A stretch of DNA of 64,000 nucleotides from Vandiemenella viatica (Eukaryota > Arthropoda > Insecta > Orthoptera > Morabidae), in the NCBI GenBank assembly GCA_031002005.1, contig JARYHS010009186.1, positions 180,322,437-180,386,436 of the forward strand, in the 5' to 3' direction. The notes under the pieces are model-generated. The model saw nothing but the letters and a program-made list of their open reading frames with translations, was not told the DNA's origin and made no database searches. Positions 22,031 to 33,739 of this stretch are shown here, in pieces (within the stretch, counting starts at the first letter, position 1; every line of letters starts with the position of its first letter). A program made the translations under genes and the position numbers.

Positions 22031-23044
22031 TACACAATGATAGAATACCAGAATAAAGATTTTATCTATTGGAGATTCGGATGCTAGATTTTTTCAGGCT
22101 ATTATGTAGGGCAGGGTACTATCATATTAGGCTGATGGAGCTATATTCACTGGAAAAAGTATGATTGTAGTTTCCTTCTGTGCTGTGCCGAAGTACAATG
22201 ATGTATATTGTCACACTAGCAACTATCCTCCTGAAACGTTCCACAAGACATGCTGGCTTGGTACGGAAACATATTATGTTCCACACTAAGACAATAGGCA
22301 TGACCTACGGCAGGGCAGGTGGATGAGTACCTTGCAACCGCAGAGCCGGGAGCAGGTGTCCTTGCGTAAGACAGCAGATGAAGTAACGTCTGAAGCACCA
22401 GCGTGGAGCCGGGAAGTACGCAGAAAACGACGCAGATTTCGAGCTGGAAGAACAAACCACAGAAAAGGTCGTGCGAAAGTAACATATAACGAAGGCAAAA
22501 GTGAAAAACTCCACAAAAATTAAGCGTAAATTGTCGTTGTGACCTGTTTCATAAATCTAATTGATGCCCTTTTTGTTCTTACGGCTCTGAGGTTATCGAG
22601 AAACAAAATCTCAAAAGTCAATACTCCCCTTTCCTAACCAAGAAAAAGAAAGATCATAAAACAGGAGTAGCTATTAAATAGGAATATAAAGAGTGGAGAC
22701 GGTACTGTTAACTTAATACGTGTTGGGAAAACTAGTCTACTTGAATAACTCCTAATGTTCCACGGTGGCATTATCCTGAATAACCGATCAGTTACAATGC
22801 CTGCACCTCCAAACACTTCCCTCAAATTTGTTAGGAAACGAAATTATTTCGCTGTCCTGGAACATTTACGTTCGTGGCTCGTGTATGTGGCTCATTATTA
22901 CTTGGTAACCGTTTTGCTCCTTAGTTATGGAAAAAATGTGAATATGTCACAAACACATTGACTGTTTGTGAGAATTGAGTCTTTCCCGGCGTAAAGCTGA
23001 TAAAAATTACTCTCGAGTTTCTGCCACACACTACGTTTTGTCAG
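22031..23044. other. Intergenic DNA with a GC-richer patch
   Basis: 22290-22520 is less AT-rich and open in several frames on both strands; the plus frame is basic and Arg-rich. None resembles a known protein, and overlap of open frames on both strands suggests composition, not coding. Confidence 0.35.
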
Positions 23045-23262
23045 CCACCTCCGCTGTCTTCCTCAGGTGAAATGGTAGGGAGAAGTTGCTACTGCATTAG
23101 ATCGAAAGGAAGCTGGTTTAAATACTGACCCGGCCATCCAGACTTTGTATTTCCATGGATTCCCGAAATCACTCCAAATGAATGCCGGGACGGGTTCACA
23201 AAATTCCTATCCGTTTTTTTACCCCATGCTCCACAGATTATCCCGACGTAGACGAGCAGTAG
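23045..23262 (+). repeat. tRNA-derived SINE, degenerate
   Basis: GGTTTAAATACTGACCCGG matches the B box region, followed by CATCCAGA, a TTTCCATGGATT block, AATGCCGGGA and the end GACGTAGACGAG, the same order as other SINE copies here. Confidence 0.7.
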
Positions 23263-25186
23263 AATGTATTTACCACCGCCTATAGCGCGCAAGTTTGTTC
23301 ATCCAATTCCTCGATCTGAAGTGTTGCATCCATCTGGCGGACTATTTCATGGGGGACTTAAGGGCGACCAGCGTTACTGCAGTCGAGAAAACATTCTTCT
23401 CACTGACTGCTTATCTAATGCGTCCCTCCATGCAATGGTAACGAATCAAATAATCTGCAGTTACTCAAGGTATTAGACCAATATTCCAGAACATGAACCC
23501 TGGACACCGAAATTCCTATTAACTGTAGTGTTTCATTGACATGGATTTCACGTTATTTGTGACTTTTAGGAAATAAAAATTGTATTTAAATTGCCCAAGT
23601 TATGTACGTATATAAATTGGCATAAGACCATAGATTTTAATTCTAATGAACTCGTTTCAGTACATAACTCACTATATCTGCTATCTCTTAGATCTCAGAT
23701 TTGTGTCTTTGCTCTGACACAAAAATTAACTGCAGTTAAAAAAAAAATAAGAACAAAACATTATTTCTCTGATCCAAAGGTAACAATGTAAATAACTGGA
23801 TAAAGAAACTAACGAAAATATCTACAGCACTAAAAAATATTGAACAATAAACAATAGTTCAGGCGTTAACAATAACTGAATGTTAATGTTCTGAATACAC
23901 GGTAGAATTTATGGAGCTTCCAGGAAAAAATCTTCTCGGCTTGCGTAGTAAGTCCAGATTGAACATTCGTTTACATTTAATCGGATGATCTTGGGCGGAA
24001 ATGTACATCATAACACATTCTAATGTCAAAGTAAATACTTGACATTTTAAAACTCAGTCATTAAAACGTGAACTTGCAGTGTTAATTGTTTTATTATCAT
24101 TACGCTGAATATAGATACAATTGCTTATTGTAAAAGTCTACCATGTAGTCAGAAATCTTCATTCAGCATCGACGCCTAAACTTTCAGGTTCACGGTAAAC
24201 AAAAGATGTTCTGAATGTTCTAAGCAAGGAAATGATATGTTGAGAGCTAATTCAAGCAGGCATCTTCGTATCCAGTCAAGGATACTCCACCTTAATATCG
24301 AAGGCATGTTCCGTGGCAGCTCGTCCTGTTGGCTATGCTGATTGCGATACCGTAATAGTGTCTGGCGCTGACACGGAGTTAGCTGGTTCGAGGTCTAGTT
24401 GTGGAAGAAATTTTCTTCAGAACTAGTCACCATATTGTGCAAGAAATTCTGGGGTTAAATCCCAAAACTTTTTGCAGTACATATGGAGTGAAGGCATACG
24501 GCACTATCGATGGCAATTCGCACGTCTGATGGGAACGTCAAGCGTGGGAGTGTCTTTCGGAAGTGTAGGCGTGAATGGGTCACAGCTGGTTTTACCCTCT
24601 CCCTCGTCCATCTCTGATTCCATACAACACTCTATTCTGAGCACGCACAGTATCTCTGTAAACACTGGGGTCGGCAACTGAAAACTACTCCAGTTCTTCT
24701 TTTTAAGTGAGTTACCCATGAAGGAAGTGCATCTCCATGATAACCGCCGACGCTCGGAATCGGTTATTGTATCATACAAAGAACATTGATGTTTACTCAA
24801 ACTTTGTTACATGACGGCACAAAACAGTAGACAATCATTAAGGGTTGTTAATTTGCATCATTATAGTCAGAGATAAGATTAGTGACAACCTGTTTTATTT
24901 CGTTGTAAGTGTCTGTGGAAGTGCTGGCACCTTCAGTCCTTTAGAGCGTTCTGACGTCAATCCCTCAACAGCAGTTGACAAGTGGTGCTTAGGTCAGGCC
25001 CAGGTTAACCCGTTACTATATCTATGTTGATATTCCGTAAAAGAAGTTTTGCAGCAGTAATTCTTGACATCCACTTGTCTATATTTTGTCCATGATGGAT
25101 TGGTGGAAATCAGCGACTGTGATATCAAGGGTTGATACTAAAAGCAGCAGCCAGTCACAATTTGTTCTTATTATATTTATTTAATT
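23263..25186. other. Intergenic DNA, nothing firm
   Basis: Mostly AT-rich. 24430-24720 is GC-richer with overlapping open frames on both strands (24472-24681 plus, 24504-24800 minus); neither was recognised. Confidence 0.35.
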
Positions 25187-25229
25187 AACCATTACCGGTT
25201 TCGAGCAAAATGCACATCATCAGATGGTT
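25187..25229 (-). ncRNA. Hammerhead ribozyme motif, minimal, intact core
   Basis: Read on the minus strand: stem I strand AACCAU, the conserved box CUGAUGA (25217-25223), a stem II hairpin GUGCA/UGCUC around a short loop with one internal U-U mismatch, GAAA (25199-25202), the self-complementary ACCGGU as a very short stem III, UA as cleavage site, then AUGGUU pairing fully with AACCAU. All conserved core positions are present. Such minimal hammerheads with a palindromic stem III, thought to work as dimers, are known from Penelope-like retroelements and retrozymes in animals. Surrounding DNA shows no reverse transcriptase, so this is probably a remnant of such an element. Activity is not shown. 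Confidence 0.7.
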
Positions 25230-25630
25230 TACATTTTAATATATTTACATATGCAGATGCAAAATGTGAGCTATAACAACAGAAAAGTAGCATTTATTAA
25301 GTGAGAGTATTTTAATTTTGGGTTAGTGAAGGTTAACCTCAATTACATTACTTACATTAGATAGCTGAATATTTTAGAAAAAAAAACTCTTCTTAATGAC
25401 GAAAGGATATGATGCATTAATAAACACACAGCACTAACACTGATGATAACTTCATTATTATGACACTCTTAATAAAACTTATGAGCATGCCAAAAAGTTG
25501 CTTCTGCATTTACAAATATAGCAAAGATGTTTATGAACAAAGATTTTTCATTAACATCAAAGATGAAATTAGGTTGAATGTCAAGTTCTAAGAAACAATT
25601 ACAGCGATATGAACTAGGTATTTGTCTGTA
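25230..25630. other. Intergenic DNA, possibly the rest of the hammerhead-bearing element
   Basis: AT-rich with no coding signature; no element edge could be placed. Confidence 0.35.
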
Positions 25631-25635
25631 TGTGT

Positions 25636-26127
25636 CACCTAGTCCTCACGCAGCGCAGCCTTGCCTCGCGTTTCGCAGGGCAGTCCTGTGTGGCAACTCA
25701 CTGTGCGGCTAGGTCACCGCAGACACCTCCTACCATTGTGTTCTGGCGCCTAATTCACGTGTCTCAGTAACAACAGGCGTCCGACGTCTGCGACGCAATC
25801 TCGACCTGCGGTAAACACCGACCAGAGACCCAGTCGTAAGACTATATGCAGCGAGTATCGCGTGCCGTCCCGGTTGAACAACACTCTACTGGGTCACTTT
25901 CGCAACTGCGATTCGAATACCAAGGCGATTATTGTGTACGCAGCAATAACGAATTGAATACATATCTTCAGTTGTTGCGACGCGTAAGACTTCGTGATGC
26001 ACGGAAATGGGATAGTTTTGGAGACGAATGCGTCTTCTTAATTTGTCACTGGGTGGCAACCCAGAATTATGAGGACAACGGGGTGGATAGAAATCGACAG
26101 AGAAAGCTTGTAAGGAATGGTAGTTAG
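25636..26127 (+). other. GC- and CpG-richer block with a 93-codon open frame, unidentified
   Basis: This 490 bp block is markedly richer in GC and CpG than its neighbours. It contains an open frame from ATG 25846 to TAG 26125-26127. The frame reads MQRVSRAVPVEQHSTGS at its start and has a varied, charged middle (RRVRLRDARKWDSFGDE). The overlapping minus-strand frame (25886-26182) is also open, which weakens the coding case. Possibilities are a retroelement leader or LTR, or a promoter-proximal exon. No TATA box, splice donor or family match was recognised. Confidence 0.25.
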
Positions 26128-26529
26128 CCGGCACCTCTTCCGTCCTAAGCAAGACGCGATTGCTTGGGTGGTGAAACGTCAAACTAATGGACCATTTTAG
26201 TATCTATACAAGTAAAAGTAAAAAACACCAAACATACATTTTTTAAAGTCTTAGAATTGACGTAGAATAATTTTATCGAGAACTCATAACTAGAGCCGAA
26301 AGGCGGAAATGCACGTATTGATATCATAAATAGTCAAATCACGCAAGATAAAAGTCTGAACGTCAAAAAAAAAGAAGTTAGATGTAATCACTAAATCAAA
26401 GCTTTGCGTGAATTGACTGCAGTGTCTATATTTACTAGCACCGACCAACGTGTATGTATGTTACGGAATTTTCAGGTTATACTGGGCGTGATTTTGGTGT
26501 CTCTGCAGACGAATTTAGTAAAACTGGTG

Positions 26530-26758
26530 ACTTTTTTTTACTTTACGCCTCGTCGACGTCTAGGTCATTAGAGGCGGGACTGGGGACAAGGAACGGGAAG
26601 GAATTCAGCCATGTCCTTCTGAATGAAGCATCCCGGCATTCGCCTGGAGTGATTTGGGGAAACCATGGAAAACCCGAATCTGGATGCCAGGACCGGGATT
26701 AGAACAGCCGTCCTCCCGAATGCGAGGCCACAGCGCTAACAGCTCACCCAGCATGCTC
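26530..26758 (-). repeat. tRNA-derived SINE, near full length
   Basis: On the minus strand the head carries an A-box-like GGGTGAGCTGTTAGCGC and a B-box-like GTTCTAATCCC. The shared body follows (CATCCAGATTCGGGTTTTCC, AATGCCGGGATGCTTC, GGAATTCCTTCCCGTTCC order), ending at TCTAATGACCTAGACGTCGA and an A-rich tail. RNA polymerase III origin is inferred from the boxes. Confidence 0.85.
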
Positions 26759-26982
26759 GGTAAAAAACTGGTGATAATGAAACCTCAAATAAGTTTAGTT
26801 GTTAACAGTTCGAGATATATTCACCAATAATTTAGGTTGCGTGTTGAAGCAGATAATATCGTCCACGCGATTGTCATAAAACTTTTGGTTATTTCTCACG
26901 TTATTGGACACACATATCGCCAAATTTCAAATACATTTCTTATACAAATCTAAAGATCTAATAAACAGCCTGTAACGGAACA

Positions 26983-27004
26983 ATCGATAGATCGATAGAT
27001 CGAT
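26983..27004. repeat. Short tandem repeat (ATCGATAG)n
   Basis: ATCGATAG repeated almost three times. Confidence 0.7.
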
Positions 27005-29810
27005 CCTTACCGGAGAGCGTAGGAGGAGTAGTGGAAGGGAAGATGGCGCGAGATGGTATTGTGGTGTAAGAGCGCGGGCTAATAACTGGTTGTTCGATGA
27101 ACTAATAAACTGTATGTCAGCTACAGAAACTTTATTAAGAGTGACTACAGACTTAATGGCAGTGATGATTTCAGTGCAAAGTGGTAATAAGTAGGAACTG
27201 TGAGCAGTAAAGTGTGTTGCCGTTGCATATGTGTTAGCTGTGATGATAATGAATGTCTTGTTCATTGCTTAAACGAGCCTGATAATCTTCAGAGTTACGA
27301 AGTCCGATTAGTATTATTCATTTGGTGGTTTCTACGGTTTGTAGTAGTTTGAGAACATTTACGTAATAAATATGTGTGAACTGTATTCCAGAGTAATGTT
27401 TCATTTGCATGCTAGTAGCTCCGTTGAATGACTTTATTTCGGGTAATTTGCCCGTGGCGACTGTGGTCAATACCGAATCTGCAGTAGTTTTATAGCTGCT
27501 CAGAACTGAATGCAACTGTTTGTTTAGTAAATCAATCTGAACAGACTTATTAATTTATTTATCAATATATACGCTAACAGCCATAAATCATTTACATGGC
27601 ACTTAAGCGTTACAAGCCTTTGAAAGAAAAATTCGAACACAAGATTGTAATAAGACCTACAGTACACAGCGAATAAGATCTTTTGAACTTCTAGGGTTAC
27701 TTTTGTACTAGAGTTTCTAAATTAACAAAAACATTTTTTTGACCATATATTGAAATTATTACCTCAAAAGATCCGTAAAAAAAATCAGATCAGTAATTTC
27801 ACTTTTTTCTGTCATCTGTCTCTCAACTATTTTGACGAAATTCTCCATTTCATGTTATTATGTCTCACTATGTTTATCTCAACAAGCCAATTGCATTCTA
27901 TATTTTGAATTATCCGCTTCACCTATTTCAATCTTTGTCTTCCATTCGATTGCTTCCTTCCCATATTCCGTCCACTAAAACCTACCATCCTTTCTCATTT
28001 TTTGGCTGACTTCCACACTTCTCCTCCCACAATTACAAGGGATCAACAGAAAGAGAGAAAATCGAGTTAATAAATTATAGCAACTTACTGTGTCTTCGTT
28101 TTCATTATTTTATCTTTGCTCTCATCTGCATAAACAAAACATTAATTAAATCTGACGAAAATAGTTTGGCTATCAAAAAAAAGCCGTTATCCCTTCCCTG
28201 GGAGTTAGACTACTTGGTGTACACTCTCGTGTAAAGCGATCGATAAGGATAGCTCGCGTTTTTTGTCCAAACATTCTTTGTTAGTTCTCTATAAATGAGC
28301 CGAAATGTGAAGGCTAACTAATTTTAAGGGAAATTTTTGAGTTTTTAAATGTTTGGAGAAAATTTTGCAACTAAGTCAAACTGGAATTTAGTGGAAAGAG
28401 CATTACTTAATCCCCATTTATAGTTATTTTACAATTAATGAAGTATAGGCCACCAAATATTTTTCTCTGAAATATAGTTACGCATTAATTGAAACATTTC
28501 TCGGATCAGTAAAAATGTTGTATCATTTTGAATATCCGTGTGGATGTTATATCACTATCCTTTACAAAATGTTTTGAAAATTCAATCACTGTAATCTGGA
28601 ACAATTAACACATGACGCTAAACGTAGTTTTGAATATAAGAAGTATAATGAACTGTGATGTCTTCCTTCGTAAAAAAAATCACTACGATTGGAGGGGGAA
28701 TGTTTAAATACTTTTTTTTTTTTTTACGGTAATGAAATAGCTAGATCACATCGGCACTCATTGACTGGTTGACATAATACTTCTTAGCGCCAACCAAAGG
28801 CATGTACAAACTACAAAACATTAAAACTACTGGTCAAAATTCGTGGTCTTAACTTTCTAAAAATATTACGTCTGCTGTGAAAATTCATGTATCAGGAAAA
28901 AAAAAAAAAAATTCTCCGGAAACCAGCAGAGTGAATTCAGCGATTAAAGACGACGTTTCAGTGGTAAGATCCTCTGTAGCCATTTAACTCTGGCATTTCC
29001 AGTTACAGTAGAGGGGGATAATTTTTCTGACTGCTTTAATAAACTACGTAACACATTAATGCGAAATATGAGCCATGCCACTCATTATTGATTTAGAGGA
29101 TTAGTTCAACGCTTCACTGTAATAACAGGTAATTTAACTCATTATGGCTAGCTCCATCACAAATTCACAGCTATTACCCTAGCACATGATTACTACATTC
29201 GTTGTTTTCTGAGCGTATAATCCGCTTCATACTTAATCTCTTCTAAATCTTCTCAGCTGTTTCACTACACGAAGTGTAACCAAACGAAATTCAAAATGCT
29301 CATTGAACAATCGAGGAAACGTCAAGCTCTAGATGATGTATTTTCCTCTTTGCCAATGCATATTTGAAATCTTCATAGAGTGCAGCCAATGGATGGTCTA
29401 AATGCAGGAATTTTAAATTGCTTAATCTAAGAATATTATAAAAAAAAACTTTTAAAAGGTTAACGAAATAATATTTGTAGCTTATTTTGGCAATAAAGTA
29501 ATTTGACCTCATTGATTTATCAATTAATATTTTATTTCACATTTAATAACTAGATAAATATTATACTATAAAAATAAAGCGTGTATTTTTCCCATCTCTC
29601 CACCACCTTTTCCGAGCATTAGAGATAGGCTGTTTTTGATGAGTTTTGATCACAATGGTAAGATCCAACTTAGAGCTTTATTTTTACGGTCACATGCCCT
29701 TTCTGACAACAATCATTTTATCACCAGGTCGTACAACATACTAATGGTGGAAGTGGAGAGTTGTATCTGACTGCGAAATGTTTAAGTAGGCCTATGTTCT
29801 GTATGTGATA
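27005..29810. other. Intergenic DNA, nothing recognised
   Basis: A minus-strand open frame of 112 codons (26927-27265) has no recognised domain and partly covers the ATCGATAG repeat. The remainder is AT-rich with A/T homopolymers (near 28713 and 28899). Confidence 0.4.
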
Positions 29811-29829
29811 AATGTATTTTTTCATTGTG

Positions 29830-30000
29830 AAAAGTGTAGACTGGGAACCGTACCAGCATTCGCTTCGATGGCTGCGGAAAACCACCTAACAACAGCAGTC
29901 AGTGGGGGCCCTGGTAAGGACCCGGTCCCGTTGCCCCTCGCTGGTACAGTGAGTGGATCCTCAGTGCATTGAGCTACCCTGGTGGGTGTAAAATGAAACA
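29830..30000 (-). repeat. Possible repeat with tRNA-like end
   Basis: GGCTGCGGAAAACCACC near 29871 and the GC-rich stretch to about 29985 differ sharply from the flanks. The right part (CAGTGCATTGAGCTACC) resembles an inverted tRNA-type A box. Low confidence. Confidence 0.25.
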
Positions 30001-30671
30001 TAGTCATGAATTAAGCCCTGTTTCGAATTTTTAAGTAAATTTCGTTTTTATAACTTAATATAAATCCTCGCAATGTGAAACAAAGGTGGTTTAGTACATG
30101 AGGCATTTATAGAACATTGACGAATTTTAATAGTAGGTAACTGATGTAAGGTAGAATAAAAGATTTTACCTGACTATAATTAATTTATTTGTTCCTCAAT
30201 GGGTGTTGATAGCACAGATTTCTTCCGAAAACAAAATTTGGTGTAAACTGCAAATAACAGTACTATGACAGTGCCGGCGCTGCATCTGTGGAAGTTTCAA
30301 ACTTTTAGCTAAAATCAATTTAAAATTATATACAAATAATTAATAAAATTTAAAAAAATTAATAATAATTAATAGTCATTTCTTTCCTACTTATTTGAAG
30401 TTTTAAAAAACTTCGGAAGAAACTCTGAAAAGGGCTTGGGAGTACTGCACTGTAGTTTCGCTTTGACTCACCCTACATTAATTCACTAACAAGGAAAATT
30501 ATGACAATACATGCTTGAACTCTTGTAGGTATTTACCAGGGATCAAGGAAATAGATAGCTCTGTAGCGAGTGCAGTCAATGACAGCCGCAGCCGAGAAAA
30601 GTTACTACATCCTTTAATTCTGCTTCGAAACTCCGCCGGTCTGGTACAGTGTGTATTAAGAGGATGGAAAA
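30001..30671. other. Intergenic DNA, nothing recognised
   Basis: AT-rich to about 30530, then a less AT-rich stretch with overlapping open frames on both strands that were not recognised. Confidence 0.4.
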
Positions 30672-30684
30672 CAAGTTTACTATT
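30672..30684 (+). repeat. 13 bp target-site duplication, left (element B)
   Basis: CAAGTTTACTATT, identical to 30891-30903. Confidence 0.85.
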
Positions 30685-30890
30685 TAAGACTGGAGATTTT
30701 CTCGGCGTTGTAAATGAATAAAATTTTCTCGGGTAACTAGCCGAGTTAGTCCATCGTTTGACCACGACGTTTCGGCGGTCACAATCTCTGCCGCCATTGT
30801 CACTTGACAATGGCGGCAGAGATTGTGACCGCCGAAACGTCGTGGTCAAACGATGGACTAACTCGGCTAGTTACCCGAGAAAATTTTATT
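30685..30890 (+). mobile_element. Foldback element B: tail plus 176 bp palindrome
   Basis: Arms 30716-30802 and 30805-30891 are exact reverse complements over 87 bases around a 2 base spacer (CT). The last arm base overlaps the first base of the right target duplication. The tail, 30685-30715, contains TTTCTCGGCGTTG as in element A. A perfect 13 bp direct repeat, CAAGTTTACTATT, flanks the element (30672-30684 and 30891-30903). The arms contain GGCGG...CCGCC followed by GAAACGTCGTGG, a hammerhead-like stem II and GAAAC. Opposite orientation to element A. Confidence 0.85.
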
Positions 30891-30903
30891 CAAGTTTACT
30901 ATT
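30891..30903 (+). repeat. 13 bp target-site duplication, right (element B)
   Basis: CAAGTTTACTATT, identical to 30672-30684. Confidence 0.85.
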
Positions 30904-31690
30904 CTTGACCGAGCAGACAGTTTAAGATTAGAAGGAATACAGGTATATCATGTTGTCAAAGCGCATCAGCAATCAGATCATTCCACGTACCCATAGAAGT
31001 CGCTGTAAATATAATACGTCCCCTGTGGATGGAGACACATCCGACGAGTCTTGATCATGGTCATATTTGATAAAGAGGGAAACCCCAAAAAGTGGGGTCA
31101 AATCCCCACAGACTTATGGGTTCCATTTTGTTGCTGGAGTGTATGCGGCATTTGATGGCTGATTATGGTGTTACGTTCTGTTGCTGTCTGTGAACGCACC
31201 GTATGCTGACGGCGTGGGCCTACTTCAGCATACAAGTAACTGAAAACATCTGCGGTAGAAATTGTTGTTCTCCGATACTCCGGTAGTTCGGGGTTTCTGC
31301 AGGTGCCGCCACTCAACAGTCAAGACACAGTGTTTGCTAAAAGCGTCGTTCGTCCAGTTATCTGAACCACCCATATTTCTTTGACCTGTAATGAACATTC
31401 TGCAGTCTAATGATTTCTTTGCCCAGTCTATAATAATTTTCCCTGTAACGAGCCAGAGGTTTAGTCTCATAAGACTGTGCGTTAGATCCGACAGTTATAA
31501 TTTTGCTATGGAACATTTACTACTCGATTATTGATTTGAAATCTATTTTCATTAAGTGAAAAATGGTAAATAAAGTATCTGGACGCCATTTCTTGTAGTC
31601 AATAAAGAATAATTAACGCTTACGTTTATTCAGCGTTGATTAGTATTGCGTAGCCGTGATTCCATTACAATTTCAGAGATTTATATAACA
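30904..31690. other. Intergenic DNA, nothing firm
   Basis: Minus-strand open frames at 31098-31316 and 31225-31470 overlap each other in different frames and were not recognised. Confidence 0.4.
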
Positions 31691-31710
31691 CCGGTGCAAA
31701 TTTCATTTTA

Positions 31711-31990
31711 TGGCGCCCAACATTAGGACATTCCAGTACGTGTTGAAGAAAGTGATGAGGGTAACGCACCAATGAAGTGAGTGAACTATCTTTGCTTCAG
31801 TTTTTACGCACACTGTGGAATCTATATTATGTGTATTAAATGCACTAGTTGGAGGGGATTGTGAGGTACTATTTTGTAGTCCAGCACGTCTAGTGAACCT
31901 GAATTCAGAGACAATAGCTAATACACCTCTGAAAATAGTGAAAATGTCACCAAAAAAACCGACAGATAAACCAAACGAAACTTCACACAC
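31711..31990 (+). mobile_element. Possible LTR-retrotransposon leader: primer-binding site and gag-like start
   Basis: TGGCGCCCAACATTAGG at 31711-31727 resembles a primer-binding site complementary to the 3' end of a lysine tRNA, as used by many insect LTR elements. About 230 bases downstream an ATG (31944) opens a short lysine- and proline-rich frame (MSPKKPTDKPNETSHTQ) like a gag start, which then decays into A/T-rich sequence. No LTR pair, protease or reverse transcriptase was found, so this would be a truncated relic. Confidence 0.35.
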
Positions 31991-33515
31991 GCAAAATAAT
32001 AAAAAATATACGTACTTTAGTTTTTATTTTAGTTACAGCAATTACAAAAATACTTAACTATCAACTACACTACACCATTCCAATAAAATCGCCGATCCTT
32101 TCTATAAAACACATTCACAATCCCAGTCATTCCCAACATTTCTTGTACGACATTGTATTATTTCTGAATAAATCCTCAAACGTTTCACAAACAGTTTTTT
32201 ACAAGTTCCTTCAGAACAAACCACACATTAAATACATCTTTCCTGTCTTGCAATTTCTTGTTAATGGATCTCAAAAAACAAGGGCTAACTTACCGAAAAC
32301 GTTAAAAGAATTTTAACATTTGTAGAGGGCAAATGTAGGTGGGTGCAGTATAAGGGGAAGATGGGCGTGTAGGGAAATTACCACCGGAGCGTGTGCTCTA
32401 TTGGAATTAAATTAAAAAATTTTCACGTCAGCCAGTTCCTTCTTGATCACTACTATATACACGCTCTATCCAAAGACATAATAATGCCTTTCCTCTGCAG
32501 ACCTTCAAACGCTCGGACATACAAATATACACCGACATGCACAGGTACCATTTAAGCTACAAATGTTTTAACTATATTTAAAAAGAGAATAACAGGGAAC
32601 AGTTAACATACTTAATCCACCAACAATACACCCTACAGGGTACAATAGAGGATGCATTAGAGATTTAGTTGCAGATACTAGTATACAATGCAATATTATA
32701 TCTCCACATGACTAATTAAATTCACTGCGAGCCAATGAAATACAGGAAGCAACCGAAAAGTGTGCAGAATGCATACAAGGCATACGTTCGTGATGAGATT
32801 AGAACAAATTAATTATTGGAAGTAGAGTTAAGAGTTATATTTATTGGAGGGAAGGGTTTATCAAGGCCATAAACTAGACTTCGACCAGAAGGAACTGGAA
32901 AATTTATATTTGCAGGTAAGAGTATAAGCGACAAGCGACGTGGTAAACAGCTTACCTCAAATATAGAAGGAATGTAATCCAATAATTTCGTGTGATCACT
33001 GATCAGATGCAACGCTCACTTCGAGGTATGTTTAAATCATGTTTTGAAACAGCAATGGATGAGTGATTTTCCAGGACTTTCGGGATTAAATTTTATTTTC
33101 GCTATTTAATTCCAGTTCTCCGTAATATATTCTAGATGAATACCGTTTCCTTATCACGTATCCCGAACACTTACTTCACAACATAAATACAAACAAAGGA
33201 GAGAAATTATAAGAAAAAATAATTAGCACATAATTGAAGACTAAACTCGCTCAAAGCCACAGATTTCTATATTACATCGTCAAGTAACCCAATGATTTCT
33301 CATCTAGAAACTTGTAACCGAAGCACGCAATCGTCTCAAGTGCTTTAGTAATAGTTTTAGGAAAGAACAATTATCAACAAATGGTTGCAAAGAGCACTTA
33401 AATGATTACCAAATTACAATTCTTATACCTTTGCAGACAATAATTCGTAATAATATGACTTTCAGTTCATTGATTTTAATGTTTTGATTCGCTTCCATAG
33501 CTTTCTGTTATCTAT
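31991..33515. other. Intergenic DNA, nothing recognised
   Basis: AT-rich; no feature recognised. Confidence 0.4.
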
Positions 33516-33739
33516 CATGGTGGGTGAACGGTTAACGTTCTGGCCTCTCATTCGGGAGGACGCCTGTTCGAATCCCCTTCCGGCATCTAGATTTGGGTTT
33601 TCCATGGTTTCCCCAACTCACTCCAGGTGAATGCCGGGATGCTTCCTTCAAAAATTCCGTCGCCGAATTCCTTCCCGTTCCTTTACCACCTCTAATGACC
33701 TCGATGTCGACGAGGCGTAAAACAATAAACAAAAAAAAG
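33516..33739 (+). repeat. tRNA-derived SINE, best-preserved copy
   Basis: The A-box region GGTGGGTGAACGGTTAACG and B box TGTTCGAATCCCC lie about 45 bases apart. The body has ATTTGGGTTTTCCATGG, AATGCCGGGATGCTTCC and CGAATTCCTTCCCGTTCC, then TCTAATGACCTCGATGTCGA, GAGGCGTAAAACAATA and an A-rich tail. It served as the reference for the other copies. Confidence 0.88.

Noticed and set aside
22286..22523. Several overlapping open frames on both strands
   Set aside because: Open in competing frames with no family match or splice context; explained by a GC-richer patch.
24472..24800. Overlapping plus and minus open frames
   Set aside because: No domain, no promoter, and both strands open together; not supported as genes.
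26927..27265. 112-codon minus-strand open frame
   Set aside because: Covers a simple ATCGATAG repeat and has no recognised motif.
33516..33590. tRNA-like sequence with good A and B boxes
   Set aside because: The cloverleaf stems do not pair and the sequence continues into a repeated body and A-rich tail; SINE head, not a tRNA gene.
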